Assembly: GCF_024585165.1 (NCBI RefSeq)
Contig: NZ_CP029008.1
Location: 3,906,001 to 3,970,000 of the forward strand
Length of the DNA stretch: 64,000 bases
DNA from: Bradyrhizobium sp. WBOS07
GTDB lineage: Bacteria > Pseudomonadota > Alphaproteobacteria > Rhizobiales > Xanthobacteraceae
Direction of reading: 5' to 3'
Below the pieces are notes generated by a model. It saw nothing but the letters and a program-made list of their open reading frames with translations, searched no databases and was not told the DNA's origin. The position numbers and the translations under genes are program-made. This document shows, piece after piece, positions 7,477 to 16,585 of the stretch; positions within the stretch are counted from its first letter, which is position 1, and every line of letters starts with the position of its first letter.

Positions 7477-8451
7477 TCAAACCGTGAGGACGGTCGATCC
7501 CGTCGTCTTGCGCGCGGCGAGATCGGCATGCGCCTTGGCGGCATCCTTCAACGGATAGGTCTGGTGCACCTCGATCTTGACCGCGCCGGACTTGACGACG
7601 TCGAACAGCTCCCCGGCCATCGCAACCAGGTTTTCACGCTTGGCGGCATAGGTGAACAGGGTCGGGCGGGTGACGTAGAGCGAGCCCTTCTGAGCCAGCA
7701 GGCCGAGATTGAGCGGTTCGACCGCGCCGGAGGACTGGCCGAACAGCGCGGCGACGCCGAGCGGCGCGAGGCAATCCAACGATTTCAGGAACGTGTCCTT
7801 GCCGACGGAATCATAGACCACCGGCACCTTCTTGCCGCCCGTGATCTCGTCCACCCGCTTCACGAAGTCCTCCCGGGTGTAAATGATGACGTGATCGCAG
7901 CCATGCGCCTTGGCGAGCTTGGCCTTCTCGTCGTTGCTGACGGTGCCGATCACGGTCGCGCCGAGGTGCTTGGCCCACTGGCTCAGGATCAGGCCGACGC
8001 CGCCCGCCGCCGCGTGCAGCAGGATTGTGTCGCCGGCCTTCACCCGATAGGTCTGCCGGATCAGATATTGTGTGGTGAGCCCTTTAAGCATCATCGCCGC
8101 TGCGGTCTTGTCGTCGACGCCGTCCGGCAGCTTCAGCAAACGGTCGGCAGGGATCAGCCGCGCCTCGGAATAGGCCCCGAGCGGCGAGGCGCCGTAGGCG
8201 ACACGATCGCCCGGCTTCAGATCGGTGACACCGGGCCCGACCTCCTCGACGATTCCGGCCGCCTCGCTGCCGAGCCCGCTCGGGAGTTGCGCCGGGTACA
8301 GGCCCGAACGGTTGTAGATGTCGACGAAGTTAAGTCCGACCGCAGTGTGGCGGATGCGCGCCTCGCCCGGCCCCGGCTTGCCGACGCTGACCTCCTCCCA
8401 GACCAGGACTTCCGGACCGCCGGTCTTGTGAAAACGAATGGCATGGGTCAT
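7477..8451 (-). CDS. qor: NADPH:quinone oxidoreductase (zeta-crystallin type)
   Basis: Zinc-free medium-chain dehydrogenase that reduces quinones with NADPH in the cytoplasm. It has 324 residues from the ATG at 8451, preceded by AAAGGGAG. The family start MTHAIRFHKTGGPEVL, the GroES-like part (LNFVDIYNRSGLYP) and the Rossmann motif HAAAGGVGLILSQWAK (about 147-162) are clear. The C-terminus ends HADLAARKTTGSTVLTV. A 22-codon upstream extension is open but unlike the family. No linked pathway genes are seen. Confidence 0.9.
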   Translation of the reverse strand: MTHAIRFHKTGGPEVLVWEEVSVGKPGPGEARIRHTAVGLNFVDIYNRSGLYPAQLPSGLGSEAAGIVEEVGPGVTDLKPGDRVAYGASPLGAYSEARLIPADRLLKLPDGVDDKTAAAMMLKGLTTQYLIRQTYRVKAGDTILLHAAAGGVGLILSQWAKHLGATVIGTVSNDEKAKLAKAHGCDHVIIYTREDFVKRVDEITGGKKVPVVYDSVGKDTFLKSLDCLAPLGVAALFGQSSGAVEPLNLGLLAQKGSLYVTRPTLFTYAAKRENLVAMAGELFDVVKSGAVKIEVHQTYPLKDAAKAHADLAARKTTGSTVLTV

Positions 8452-8677
8452 GGGCGTTGCTCCCTTTATCGTTGGGTGAAGGTCCGAGAAAGCCGGATTG
8501 GCCGCAGAAATAGGCATTCAGTCTGCCCGTTACAGTACAGACACGTCACAAGAATGTCACAGCGAGCGACAAACCTCCGCCGTTCGACCTCCGTTCGGAA
8601 AAGTTGATGACGCGCATGAAGCGACCAGCAGTAGCTTCTGCGCGGGGTTTGGTGGTCGCCTGCGAAGGAGAGCCGAG

Positions 8678-8878
8678 ATGCCAGCTTATGTACAGCATCA
8701 TCAGGACGTCGAAATCGCGCCCGTGAATTGCCCCACCTGCATGGGGTTCCTGCCGATGTATGTGCGCGAGGTCGAGCCGCATTGGAGCCTTGCCAAGATC
8801 GACTTTGTCTATGAATGCGCCGATTGCGGCGCCGAGGTCAGACAGACCATCCGCAAGCCGGAAGTGCTGCGGCACTGA
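8678..8878 (+). CDS. Small zinc-ribbon-like protein, 66 aa
   Basis: Function unknown. The 66 residues hold two CXXC pairs, NCPTCMG near residue 19 and ECADCGA near 51, spaced as in a zinc ribbon. The ATG at 8678 follows GAAGGAG 7-10 nt upstream; the open frame further upstream (to 8498) has no ribosome-binding site and no homology-like features. It is divergent from qor and 147 bp upstream of the MoxR operon on the same strand. Confidence 0.75.
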   Translation: MPAYVQHHQDVEIAPVNCPTCMGFLPMYVREVEPHWSLAKIDFVYECADCGAEVRQTIRKPEVLRH

Positions 8879-8914
8879 ATCCCGCGAACGGCGGACCGCG
8901 CAACTATTTGCGTT

Positions 8915-8934
8915 CAGCGGAAAAAACGCCGCTG
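8915..8934. other. Hairpin upstream of the MoxR gene
   Basis: CAGCGG (8915-8920) pairs with CCGCTG (8929-8934) across an A-rich loop. It may be the terminator of the zinc-ribbon gene, which ends 37 bp earlier. Confidence 0.4.
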
Positions 8935-8958
8935 ATGCGGGTCTGATGTCTCCCAAAC

Positions 8959-8999
8959 GAGGCTTGTTCTTTGCCGGGAACGCAGGCAGAACAAGCCTC
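8959..8999. other. 12-bp perfect inverted repeat just before the MoxR gene
   Basis: GAGGCTTGTTCT (8959-8970) and AGAACAAGCCTC (8988-8999) are exact complements around a 17-nt centre that itself holds a GCC/GGC pair. The repeat ends 26 bp before the GTG start at 9026. It could be an operator, an mRNA leader hairpin, or a terminator of the previous gene. Confidence 0.55.
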
Positions 9000-9025
9000 A
9001 AGCAAGACCTTGGGAGCGCCCATTC

Positions 9026-9973
9026 GTGGCTGATCAGAAGGCCTCGACCTCGATCGAGGCAGTGGAGAGCGGCCTTGCCGCGCAGGGCTATATCGCCAGC
9101 CGGCAGATCGCGACCGCCGTCTATTTGTCGCAGCAGATCGAGAAGCCGATCCTGGTCGAGGGCCCCGCGGGCGTCGGCAAGACCGAGCTTGCCAAGGCGA
9201 TCGCCGCCTGGCGCGGCATGAAGATGATCCGCCTGCAATGCTACGAAGGCCTCGACGAGGCCAAGGCACTCTACGAGTGGAAATACGCCAAGCAGCTTCT
9301 GTATACGCAGATCCTCAAGGACAAGCTCGGCGAAGTCCTCGGCGGTGCGCAGACGTTGCATGCCGCGCTCGCCCAGCTCCACGATTTTGGCGACGTGTTC
9401 TTCTCCAAGGAATTCGTCGAGCCGCGTCCCCTGCTCCAGGCGCTGGAGCAGCCGGGCGGCTGCGTGCTCCTGATCGACGAGATCGACAAGTCGGACGCGG
9501 AATTTGAATCGCTGCTGCTGGAAATCCTGTCCGACTTCCAGGTCACGATCCCCGAGCTCGGCACCGTCTCGGCCATCACGCCGCCGACCGTGATCCTCAC
9601 CTCCAACAGCGAGCGAGACCTCGGCGACGCCTTGAAGCGGCGCTGCCTGCATCTGCATATCGGCTTTCCCGAGCAGCGGCTCGAGGAGCGCATCGTCGAA
9701 AGTCGCGTGCCCGGCATCTCGCAGGCGCTGCGCCGGCAGATGGTCGGCTTCATCCACGAGATCCGCTCGCTGGATCTGAAGAAGCTGCCGTCGGTCAGCG
9801 AGACCATCGACTGGGCACGCGTCCTGGTGCTGCTCCAGGCCGCCGAACTCGACACCGATATCGTCAAGGACACCCTCAACGTGCTCCTGAAATACGAAGC
9901 CGACATCGAGGCCGCATCGCCACAGGTGACGAGCTTCATTGCCAAGGCGGCACGGTCCAACGTCTTCGGTTGA
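9026..9973 (+). CDS. MoxR-family AAA+ ATPase
   Basis: MoxR ATPases work with VWA-domain partners as chaperones that help assemble or activate metalloenzymes and other complexes. It has 315 residues and starts at GTG 9026. Walker A is GPAGVGKT (46-53), Walker B is VLLIDEIDKS (about 150), and sensor 1 is ILTSNSERDLG. The downstream VWA gene overlaps or abuts its stop, the usual CoxD/CoxE-like pairing. No CO dehydrogenase or other obvious client is adjacent; the nearest molybdoenzyme is the xanthine dehydrogenase 11 kb away. Confidence 0.9.
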   Translation: MADQKASTSIEAVESGLAAQGYIASRQIATAVYLSQQIEKPILVEGPAGVGKTELAKAIAAWRGMKMIRLQCYEGLDEAKALYEWKYAKQLLYTQILKDKLGEVLGGAQTLHAALAQLHDFGDVFFSKEFVEPRPLLQALEQPGGCVLLIDEIDKSDAEFESLLLEILSDFQVTIPELGTVSAITPPTVILTSNSERDLGDALKRRCLHLHIGFPEQRLEERIVESRVPGISQALRRQMVGFIHEIRSLDLKKLPSVSETIDWARVLVLLQAAELDTDIVKDTLNVLLKYEADIEAASPQVTSFIAKAARSNVFG

Positions 9974-9978
9974 CGCCG

Positions 9979-11355
9979 ATGCGCGAGAACCTCCATCGTT
10001 TCTTTCGGGCAGCGCGGGGCGTCGGCGTTCACGTTTCGCCTGCCGAAAGCATCGATGCGATGCGCGCGGTCGCGCAAGTCGGCATCTCCGACCGAGCCGT
10101 GCTGCGCGACGCGTTGCTGCTGACGCTCGCCAAGTCGAAGGACGAGAAGCTCGCGCTCGGGGATTGTTTCGATCTGTTCTTCAGCCAGCCGGAGCCGCGG
10201 CAGGACCAGGCCGAGGCGACCGACGACGACGCCTCGCAGGACATGGATCAGTCGCCCGCTTCCAGCTCGGCCAGCGAGCCGGGCGAAGGGCAGCCTCCCG
10301 AGGGTTTGGGCCCGCTTGCGCAGATGCTGCTGTCGCAGGACCGCAACGCGATCGCAGCCGCCATCGCCAGCGCCTCCGGTGCGGCCTCCCTGTCTGAGAT
10401 CCGCTACTCCACCCAGCGCGGCATCTTCTCCAGCCGCATCCTCGACGCCATGGGCCTGCAGCGCCTGCGCGACGATCTCGACCAGCTGACCGCGACCAAT
10501 CCCGCGCTGGCCGAGCGCCTGCGCGCCGCGCTCGATGCGTTGCGTGAGGCGGTGCGCGACACGGTCGCCCAGGGGCTCGCGCTCTATGCCCGCGAGGAAG
10601 CCGAAAATCTTCGCAACGAGATCCTGCGCAACGCGCCGCTTGCCCGCATCGAGCGGCGCCAGGTCGCCGAGATGCGCGCCCTCATCCGCCAGATCGCGCG
10701 CCGGCTGCGCGAGCGCTATTCCAAGCCGCGCAAGCGCCAGCGCCGCGGCCATCTCGACGTCCGCCGCACGCTGCGCCGCAACGCGGCGTGGGGCGGCGTG
10801 CCATTCCTGACGGCGTGGAAGCGCAAGCATCGCGACCGGCCGAAGATCGTGGCGCTCTGCGACGTCTCCGGCTCGGTCGCTCAGGTCTCGGATTTCTTCC
10901 TGCTCCTGATCCACTCCTTGCACGAAGTCGTCGATGACGTCCGTTCCTTTGCCTTCTCCTCGCATCTGATCGAGGTCAGCGACATCCTGGAGGCGAAATC
11001 GCCGGAAGAGGCAATGGCCGAGATCATGTCCAAGGTCGGTTTCGGCTCGTCCGACTACGGCTCTTCGCTGGTCGATTTCGAGAAGGACTTCATGAGCGCG
11101 CTGACGCCGCAAACCACGGTGATCGTGCTCGGCGATGCCCGCAGCAACAATCTCGAGCCGCGCGCCGACATCCTGCGCCGCATCTCCGAACGTTCGAAGC
11201 GGCTGGTCTGGCTCAATCCCGAAGGGCGGCTCGCCTGGGGCTTCGGCGATTCCGAGATGCCGCGCTACGCGACCTTCTGCAGCGTGGTGCGCCAATGCGC
11301 CACCGCGCAGCAGCTCGAGCGCGCCGTGTCCGACATCGTGGCGACTTATCAGTAG
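9979..11355 (+). CDS. VWA domain protein, CoxE-like partner of MoxR
   Basis: Partner of the MoxR ATPase just upstream, expected in the cytoplasm. It has 458 residues from the ATG at 9979; a TTG at 9970 that overlaps the previous stop is an alternative start. The N-terminal helical part is followed by a low-complexity acidic/Ser region (about 75-115), a basic Arg-rich segment (RKRQRRGHLDVRRTLRRN) and a von Willebrand A domain with MIDAS motif DVSGS (about 295-299), plus GDARSNN near 380. The order and motifs match the CoxE-like VWA family. Confidence 0.88.
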   Translation: MRENLHRFFRAARGVGVHVSPAESIDAMRAVAQVGISDRAVLRDALLLTLAKSKDEKLALGDCFDLFFSQPEPRQDQAEATDDDASQDMDQSPASSSASEPGEGQPPEGLGPLAQMLLSQDRNAIAAAIASASGAASLSEIRYSTQRGIFSSRILDAMGLQRLRDDLDQLTATNPALAERLRAALDALREAVRDTVAQGLALYAREEAENLRNEILRNAPLARIERRQVAEMRALIRQIARRLRERYSKPRKRQRRGHLDVRRTLRRNAAWGGVPFLTAWKRKHRDRPKIVALCDVSGSVAQVSDFFLLLIHSLHEVVDDVRSFAFSSHLIEVSDILEAKSPEEAMAEIMSKVGFGSSDYGSSLVDFEKDFMSALTPQTTVIVLGDARSNNLEPRADILRRISERSKRLVWLNPEGRLAWGFGDSEMPRYATFCSVVRQCATAQQLERAVSDIVATYQ

Positions 11356-11388
11356 ATCCCGCGCGCAGCCAACCTCGTGGGCGAAACG

Positions 11389-11571
11389 TCAGTTTCGCGC
11401 GAGCTCCGCTTGGCCGAGATTGCACTCCCGGAAGTGATAGGCGATTTCGTCGAGCGCGCGTTGCTCCCATTCCTCGGCTTGCGCAAGCCAGAACAGCCGG
11501 CGATCCAAATCGAGAGCCGCACGCTCCCGGCACAGGGATTCCTGACTGCGAATTTCGACCAGCCTGTTCAT
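11389..11571 (-). CDS. Small hypothetical protein, 60 aa
   Basis: Function not recognised. The start at ATG 11571 has AGGAG 8 nt upstream, better than a GTG three codons before it. The product is charged and helical (MNRLVEIRSQESLCRERAAL, then FWLAQAEEWEQRALDEIAYH). It resembles in size and composition the 55-residue product at 39541-39708: both are Glu/Arg-rich with a Cys-Arg near residue 12-15. It converges on the VWA gene. Confidence 0.6.
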   Translation of the reverse strand: MNRLVEIRSQESLCRERAALDLDRRLFWLAQAEEWEQRALDEIAYHFRECNLGQAELARN

Positions 11572-11915
11572 GCACTCCACTCCTGCCGCGTGAAGTCATT
11601 CCCCGCGAATCAACCTAACAGAATCCCAGATCGCTCGCTTCACCATTTCTGTGCATATCGCGAGGCATCATGGGACAGTGATGCTTCCCGTGCACTGCAG
11701 CAGCGCGCAGCGCTACATCAACTGCGGATCATCAATTGGTGATCGAGCCACGTATCTATTCCCGATCAGACGATCTTCTTCTCTTATCGCAACGAAGTGC
11801 GGCAATTTGTGAAGAGGTGTTCTAAACGGCCTACCGAATTCCCGACTCATTGTCGTCGCATGGTCTTCATGCGGCGCCGCTAACAGGGCGCCAACGGCAC
11901 GATCTTTGAGGCAAC
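11572..11915. other. Intergenic stretch without a supported gene
   Basis: This is 344 bp between a minus-strand and a plus-strand small gene, so it should hold two divergent promoters. It is less GC-rich than its surroundings around 11620-11870. No confident -35/-10 pair or repeat was identified. Confidence 0.5.
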
Positions 11916-12137
11916 ATGAGCAACGATTTCGAATTCGAACTTGCGCCGGACCAGTGGGAAGCGCTGCGTACACTACGCAACCCGCTGTCGAACGGCCGCC
12001 TGGCGAAGTCCTATCTTGTCGAAGGCCTCGTCGAGCTCGGCCTCGTTGCCATCAACGACGGCGTACCTGCGATAACGCCGGCCGGACGCAAGGTGCTCGT
12101 GCGCGGATCGTGCCGGTTGCTGGATCTCGTGGCGTGA
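11916..12137 (+). CDS. Small hypothetical protein, possible winged-helix fold, 73 aa
   Basis: Function not recognised. It has 73 residues, with the ATG at 11916 preceded by GAGG. The sequence (FELAPDQWEALRTLRNPL, then LVEGLVELGLVAINDGVPAI and TPAGRKVLVRG) has the helix-helix-strand-turn-strand pattern of a winged helix, ending in a TPAGRK wing-like segment common in MarR-like proteins. DNA binding is inferred only. It converges with the 12188 gene. Confidence 0.65.
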   Translation: MSNDFEFELAPDQWEALRTLRNPLSNGRLAKSYLVEGLVELGLVAINDGVPAITPAGRKVLVRGSCRLLDLVA

Positions 12138-12187
12138 CAGGTTCGCGCTGATCCTCGGCGACATCCCTGCCGGCATATCGCCGCAGG

Positions 12188-13561
12188 TCAGTCGTTCCAC
12201 TGCAGGAGCGGCGATCCATAGGCCCTTCTCCAGACGGACAGGAAGCGCGGAAACCAGGAGTGAGCCACCGCGCCCTGATAGGCCCAGGTGCGATATTTCA
12301 GCCCCTGCTCGGAGATCAGCTCCTGATATCCGCCGTGCAGCTCAGTCGCAGCTCGTATGTCCTTCAAGATTCCCTGGGCGCGGGAACGGTAGGTGTCGCT
12401 TCCCGAAAATTCATCATAGTCCAGCATGCGATCCGCGAATTCGACGTTGAACGTCGGCCAGGAGGTACGTCCCTGATAGGCAGGCGCCGCGATCTTGTGG
12501 ATCAGCTTGTTCCGCGGGTTCTCCGCAGACACCAGGAAGTGGAACGTGCTGGGGATGCGAAAGCGCGGCTCGGCAATGATCAGATCCGCCGTGGCCGCGA
12601 ACAGCGCCCGCTCGCCAGCTTCGTTCAGATCCCAGAAGCCGCGATGCACGCTGACGAAATCCAGCGCAACTGAGGACGCCGGCGGGCCCTCCGGCCCGTC
12701 GAGAGAATGCCTGATATATCCGTCCCTGCCGAACAGACGGAGCAGGTCCTTCTTATACTGCACGAGGTCGCGCCCGAGCAGCCGCTTCAGCTCGTTCTCA
12801 TCGACGATTCCGAGCTGCACGCCCCACACGAAGGTCGTGTGGACGCAGGCATTGGTGACGAAGCGCCGGCGCTCGGCGCGGGTATCCGTTGCGGCGGAGC
12901 GAGGGCCACGAGCGTCGCACAGCAAACAGGAGCTGCCGTCATGATCGAACGGCTCGAGCTCGCTTGCGAGCTTGAGGATTGCGCGCCTCAGGTCACCGCC
13001 ATACTCAGCCAGCAGCAGGCGTCCGGCATGCGCGCATTGGGACATCGCCAGATAGGACGGCGCCTTCTGGTCGGCCAGGATCATCTGCCGCAGGCCGGCC
13101 AGAATGCCGAGCAGCGTATCCGACGGGCGCGAGAAGTAGTTCACGCCGAGGTATCGACCGCGCCCGGCCGGGACGATGGTCGTCGTGACGACATCGGCGC
13201 GAACCGCCTCCAGCAACAAACGGATGCTCCTGTCGAGAAGCCGTGCCCGCCGCACCGCGTCCTGCGCATCCATGATGGTTTCGGGGTCGAGGACGTCAGG
13301 ATAGAACCAGGCGAAGTCGCGGGGGTAGTAGGCGGATGCGTGGGGGGCGCCGGTGACGAGGAAGGCTTCGGTCACCGAAAATGCGCTGTCCATCGCGTGC
13401 CGGTAGAGGTCCTCGATGGCCGACAACGAATGCGGCGATTTTCTCAGGAATCGATCCCCGAGAAAATTGACCGCCTGGAGGGCGTTGGCGAAAAACGTCG
13501 CAGCCACACCTCGGTAGAATCGGTTTCCGCGATCTGAAGACAACGAGATATCGCTATTCAT
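12188..13561 (-). CDS. Putative (alpha/alpha)6-barrel glycosidase-like protein
   Basis: Enzyme of unknown substrate. It has 457 residues from the ATG at 13561; in-frame sequence further upstream looks non-coding. The segment SAYYPRDFAWFYPDVLDP (about residues 76-93) and the following helical repeats (ARLLDRSIRLLLEAVRADV, TLLGILAGLRQMILADQ) resemble six-hairpin glycosidases, in which an aromatic-Arg-Asp motif lines the active site. A cysteine pair CLLCD lies in the middle. There is no signal peptide, so it is probably cytosolic. It is divergent from the purine ABC importer, with 359 bp between. Confidence 0.6.
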   Translation of the reverse strand: MNSDISLSSDRGNRFYRGVAATFFANALQAVNFLGDRFLRKSPHSLSAIEDLYRHAMDSAFSVTEAFLVTGAPHASAYYPRDFAWFYPDVLDPETIMDAQDAVRRARLLDRSIRLLLEAVRADVVTTTIVPAGRGRYLGVNYFSRPSDTLLGILAGLRQMILADQKAPSYLAMSQCAHAGRLLLAEYGGDLRRAILKLASELEPFDHDGSSCLLCDARGPRSAATDTRAERRRFVTNACVHTTFVWGVQLGIVDENELKRLLGRDLVQYKKDLLRLFGRDGYIRHSLDGPEGPPASSVALDFVSVHRGFWDLNEAGERALFAATADLIIAEPRFRIPSTFHFLVSAENPRNKLIHKIAAPAYQGRTSWPTFNVEFADRMLDYDEFSGSDTYRSRAQGILKDIRAATELHGGYQELISEQGLKYRTWAYQGAVAHSWFPRFLSVWRRAYGSPLLQWND

Positions 13562-13920
13562 ATGCGGGCTAGAGAGTAACCCCGGCGGTGCGATCACCGT
13601 CCGAAGCTTGGCTGATTCGTGTTTCGTCCAGATGACTTGCCGGCTGCCGGCTTGCATCAACCTGCTCGGGCGACGCTTCCCGCTGGCCGATATTCTCGAT
13701 CGCCCCGAGCCTGCACCCGCGCGGCAGGCGTCGGCACAGGCGTGATCGCGCAACTTTGCTCACTGCGACGTCAAGTCTGCATAGCGGGTTCCAATTTGGC
13801 ATGGACCGTCACATATCTGCAACAGGCGCCCGCTTCCTGCCGAAGCGTTGAGCAAGGGATGACGCATTTTCACACCTTACGCCGGGCTCCAAACTGGCCC
13901 ACTATCGAGACATTTCACCC
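13562..13920. other. Divergent intergenic region upstream of the purine importer
   Basis: This is 359 bp between the glycosidase-like gene and the ABC ATPase gene. No gene or clear riboswitch fold is visible. It should carry the promoter of the five-gene importer and deaminase region; no strong consensus promoter could be picked out. Confidence 0.45.
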
Positions 13921-15510
13921 ATGCAAGCGCATCCGCGAATGTTGGATTCAATACCTGAGGGCCTGAATTCCGGCGAATCTCCGCTGCTGCGGACGATCGG
14001 GCTCACCAAACGTTACGGCGATTTCCTCGCCAACGATTCCATCGACATCGAGATCTGGCCCGGTGAAATCCATGCGTTGCTCGGTGAGAATGGGGCCGGC
14101 AAGTCGACGCTGGTCAAGGCAATTTACGGGCTGATCCAGCCCAGCTCCGGTGAAATTTACTGGCAGGGCGAGCGCATCGTGCTGTCCGGCCCCTCGGACG
14201 CCCGCCGCCGCGGCATCGGCATGGTCTTTCAACACTTCTCGCTGTTCGACAACCTCACGGTCGCCGAGAACGTCGCGCTCGGCCTCGACGGACGGGAATC
14301 CTTCAACGACATGTCGGCACGGCTGGCGCAGGTGTCGAAGACTTACGGTCTTCCGCTCGATCCCCGGAGCGAGGCCTGGCAATTGTCGGTCGGCGAGCGC
14401 CAGCGCATCGAGATCGTCCGCGCGCTGATGCAGGACCCGAAATTCCTGATCCTGGACGAGCCCACCGCGGTCTTGACGCCGCAGGAATCCGATCAGCTTT
14501 TCATCGTGCTGGAACGCCTCAAGTCCGAAGGGCGCGCCATCCTTTACATCAGCCACAAACTCGAGGAGGTGAAGCGGCTCTGCGATACCGCCACGATCCT
14601 GCGCGGCGGCAGGAAGGTCGAGACCTGCGATCCCCGGCGCGAGACCGCCGCTTCGCTCGCGCGCATGATGGTCGGCGGAGAGATCAAGGAGGTGAAGGCG
14701 GCGGCCCGCCGGACGACCACCGCGCCGCGGCTCGTCGTCAACGATCTGTCGCTCGCACCGAGCGAGGCGCATGGCGTGCGGCTCGAGCACATCTCGTTCG
14801 AACTGAAGGGCGGCGAGATTCTGGGCATCGCCGGCGTCGCCGGCAACGGTCAGGACGAATTATTCGCCGCGCTGTCGGGCGAGCGATTGTCGAAGGATCC
14901 GGGCACGGTGGTGATCGACGGCATTGCCGCCGGCCATCTCTCCATCACGCAACGGCGCAAGCTGGGGGCCGCCTTCGTTCCCGAGGAGCGGCTCGGCCAC
15001 GGCACGGCACCGCGCATGAAGCTCTCGGAGAACGCGCTGCTCACCGGACATGCCGCGAGCGGCATGGTGCATCGCGGCTTCATCGACACCGCCGCCACAC
15101 TGAAGGCCGTCGACCGCGCGACCGAGACGTTCGACGTGCGCAAGGCCAAGCGCGATCCCGAAGCAGCATCCCTCTCCGGCGGCAATCTGCAAAAATTCAT
15201 CGTGGGACGCGAGATCCTGCGCAAGCCTGCGGTGCTGGTCGTGAGCCAGCCGACCTGGGGCGTCGATGCCGGCGCCGCTGCCGTCATTCGCCAGGCGCTG
15301 CTTGATCTCGCCACCGCCGGCGCCGCCGTGCTCGTGACCAGCCAGGATCTGGACGAACTCGCCGAGATTGCCGATCGTATCGCCGTGATGTTCCACGGCA
15401 AATTGTCAGCGCCGCTCGCCGCCAGCGAGGCGACGCGCGAAAAGCTCGGCCTTCTCATGGGCGGCAGCAGCCTGGAGCCGAAGGAGGCGGCGCATGCAGT
15501 TGGTGCTTGA
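13921..15510 (+). CDS. ABC importer ATPase, BMP-type nucleoside/purine system
   Basis: Double-cassette ATPase energising an importer for nucleosides or purine bases (YufO/NupA/RbsA-like). It has 529 residues. Cassette 1 has Walker A LLGENGAGKST (about 55-65), Q-loop VFQHFSLF, signature LSVGERQR and Walker B LILDEPTAVL. Cassette 2 is degenerate: GVAGNGQDEL in place of Walker A, signature LSGGNLQK, and SQPTWGVDAG instead of DEPTRGVD, which is normal for this subfamily. Its 3' end overlaps the first permease by 17 bp. The BMP protein downstream and the xanthine dehydrogenase cluster point to purine substrates. Confidence 0.9.
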   Translation: MQAHPRMLDSIPEGLNSGESPLLRTIGLTKRYGDFLANDSIDIEIWPGEIHALLGENGAGKSTLVKAIYGLIQPSSGEIYWQGERIVLSGPSDARRRGIGMVFQHFSLFDNLTVAENVALGLDGRESFNDMSARLAQVSKTYGLPLDPRSEAWQLSVGERQRIEIVRALMQDPKFLILDEPTAVLTPQESDQLFIVLERLKSEGRAILYISHKLEEVKRLCDTATILRGGRKVETCDPRRETAASLARMMVGGEIKEVKAAARRTTTAPRLVVNDLSLAPSEAHGVRLEHISFELKGGEILGIAGVAGNGQDELFAALSGERLSKDPGTVVIDGIAAGHLSITQRRKLGAAFVPEERLGHGTAPRMKLSENALLTGHAASGMVHRGFIDTAATLKAVDRATETFDVRKAKRDPEAASLSGGNLQKFIVGREILRKPAVLVVSQPTWGVDAGAAAVIRQALLDLATAGAAVLVTSQDLDELAEIADRIAVMFHGKLSAPLAASEATREKLGLLMGGSSLEPKEAAHAVGA

Positions 15511-16585
15511 GAAGCGCGCCGAGCGCTCCGGCACGATCGCGCTGGTTTCGCCGCTGATCGCGGTCGGCCTCACGATCGCGACGATGGTGATCCTGTTCGC
15601 GATCCTCGGCAAGAATCCGCTGCTCGCTTTGCACGCCTATTTCATCGCGCCCTTGACCGACGGCTATTCGCTCCAGGAGATCGCCGTGAAGGCCGCGCCG
15701 CTGGTGATGATCGCGATCGGACTGTCACTCTGCTATCTCGCCAATGCCTGGAACATCGGCGCCGAAGGCCAATTCCTGATCGGCGCGGTGGCCGGAAGCT
15801 GGATCGCGGTGAGGACGCAAGGCACCGACGCCGGCGCCTGGGTGTTGCCGGCCATGTTCGTCCTTGCCGCCGCCGCAGGTGCGCTCTATGCGCTGATCCC
15901 GGCGATCTGCAAGGTGAAGTTCGGCGCCAGCGAGATCCTGACCAGCTTGATGCTGGTCTATGTGGCCGACCTTCTCCTCGACTATCTCGTGCGCGGCCCC
16001 TGGCGCGACCCGCACGGCTTCAACTTCCCGACCACGGCCGAGTTCGATCCGGTGGCGACCGTCCCACTGCTGATCGAGGGCGGCCGGCTGCATCTCGGCG
16101 CGATCATCGCGCTTCTCGTCGTGGCGGCTGCTGCAATCCTGCTCGGGCGAACCATCAAGGGTTTTGAGATCCGCGTCGTCGGCGCCGCCCCCCGTGCGGC
16201 GCGGTTCGGCGGCTTCAAAGCCGACCATCTGGTCATCCTGACCTTCGCGGTGTCGGGCGCGCTCGCGGGCCTTGCAGGCATCATCGAGGTTGCAGGCCCC
16301 GTCGGCCATCTCCAGCCCGGCATCTCCCCAGGCTATGGTTTTACGGCGATCATCGTTGCCTTCCTCGGCCGGCTGAATCCGCTTGGAATATTGGTTGCAG
16401 GCCTTTTCCTTGCGTTGACCTTCATCGGCGGCGAGCAAGCGCAGATCGCGATGAAAATCCCGTTGGACGTCACCAAGGTTTTCCAAGGTGTTCTGCTGTT
16501 CTACGTGCTCGCCTGCGATTCCCTGATCCTCTATCGCTTCAGGCTGGTCTTCCCGAACCGTCAGGTGGCCCGTGGAACTCGTTGA
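15494..16585 (+). CDS. ABC importer permease 1, BMP-type purine/nucleoside system
   Basis: Inner-membrane permease of the nucleoside/sugar type (YufP-like). It has 363 residues and about ten hydrophobic segments, starting with LIAVGLTIATMVILFAIL (about 19-36). The family motif NIGAEGQFLIGAVAG sits near residue 80, and EILTSLMLVYV near 147. The start overlaps the ATPase by 17 bp and its end overlaps the next permease by 14 bp, so translation is probably coupled. Confidence 0.9.
   Translation: MQLVLEKRAERSGTIALVSPLIAVGLTIATMVILFAILGKNPLLALHAYFIAPLTDGYSLQEIAVKAAPLVMIAIGLSLCYLANAWNIGAEGQFLIGAVAGSWIAVRTQGTDAGAWVLPAMFVLAAAAGALYALIPAICKVKFGASEILTSLMLVYVADLLLDYLVRGPWRDPHGFNFPTTAEFDPVATVPLLIEGGRLHLGAIIALLVVAAAAILLGRTIKGFEIRVVGAAPRAARFGGFKADHLVILTFAVSGALAGLAGIIEVAGPVGHLQPGISPGYGFTAIIVAFLGRLNPLGILVAGLFLALTFIGGEQAQIAMKIPLDVTKVFQGVLLFYVLACDSLILYRFRLVFPNRQVARGTR

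Noticed and set aside
9271..11295. A 674-codon minus-strand open frame opposite the MoxR and VWA genes
   Set aside because: It has no domain-like sequence and spans two well-supported genes; such antisense frames occur also at 33378-34424, 41509-42999 and 47041-48348.
11713..11973. An 86-codon minus-strand frame overlapping the 11916 gene
   Set aside because: No ribosome-binding site was found, and it overlaps the better-supported plus-strand gene.
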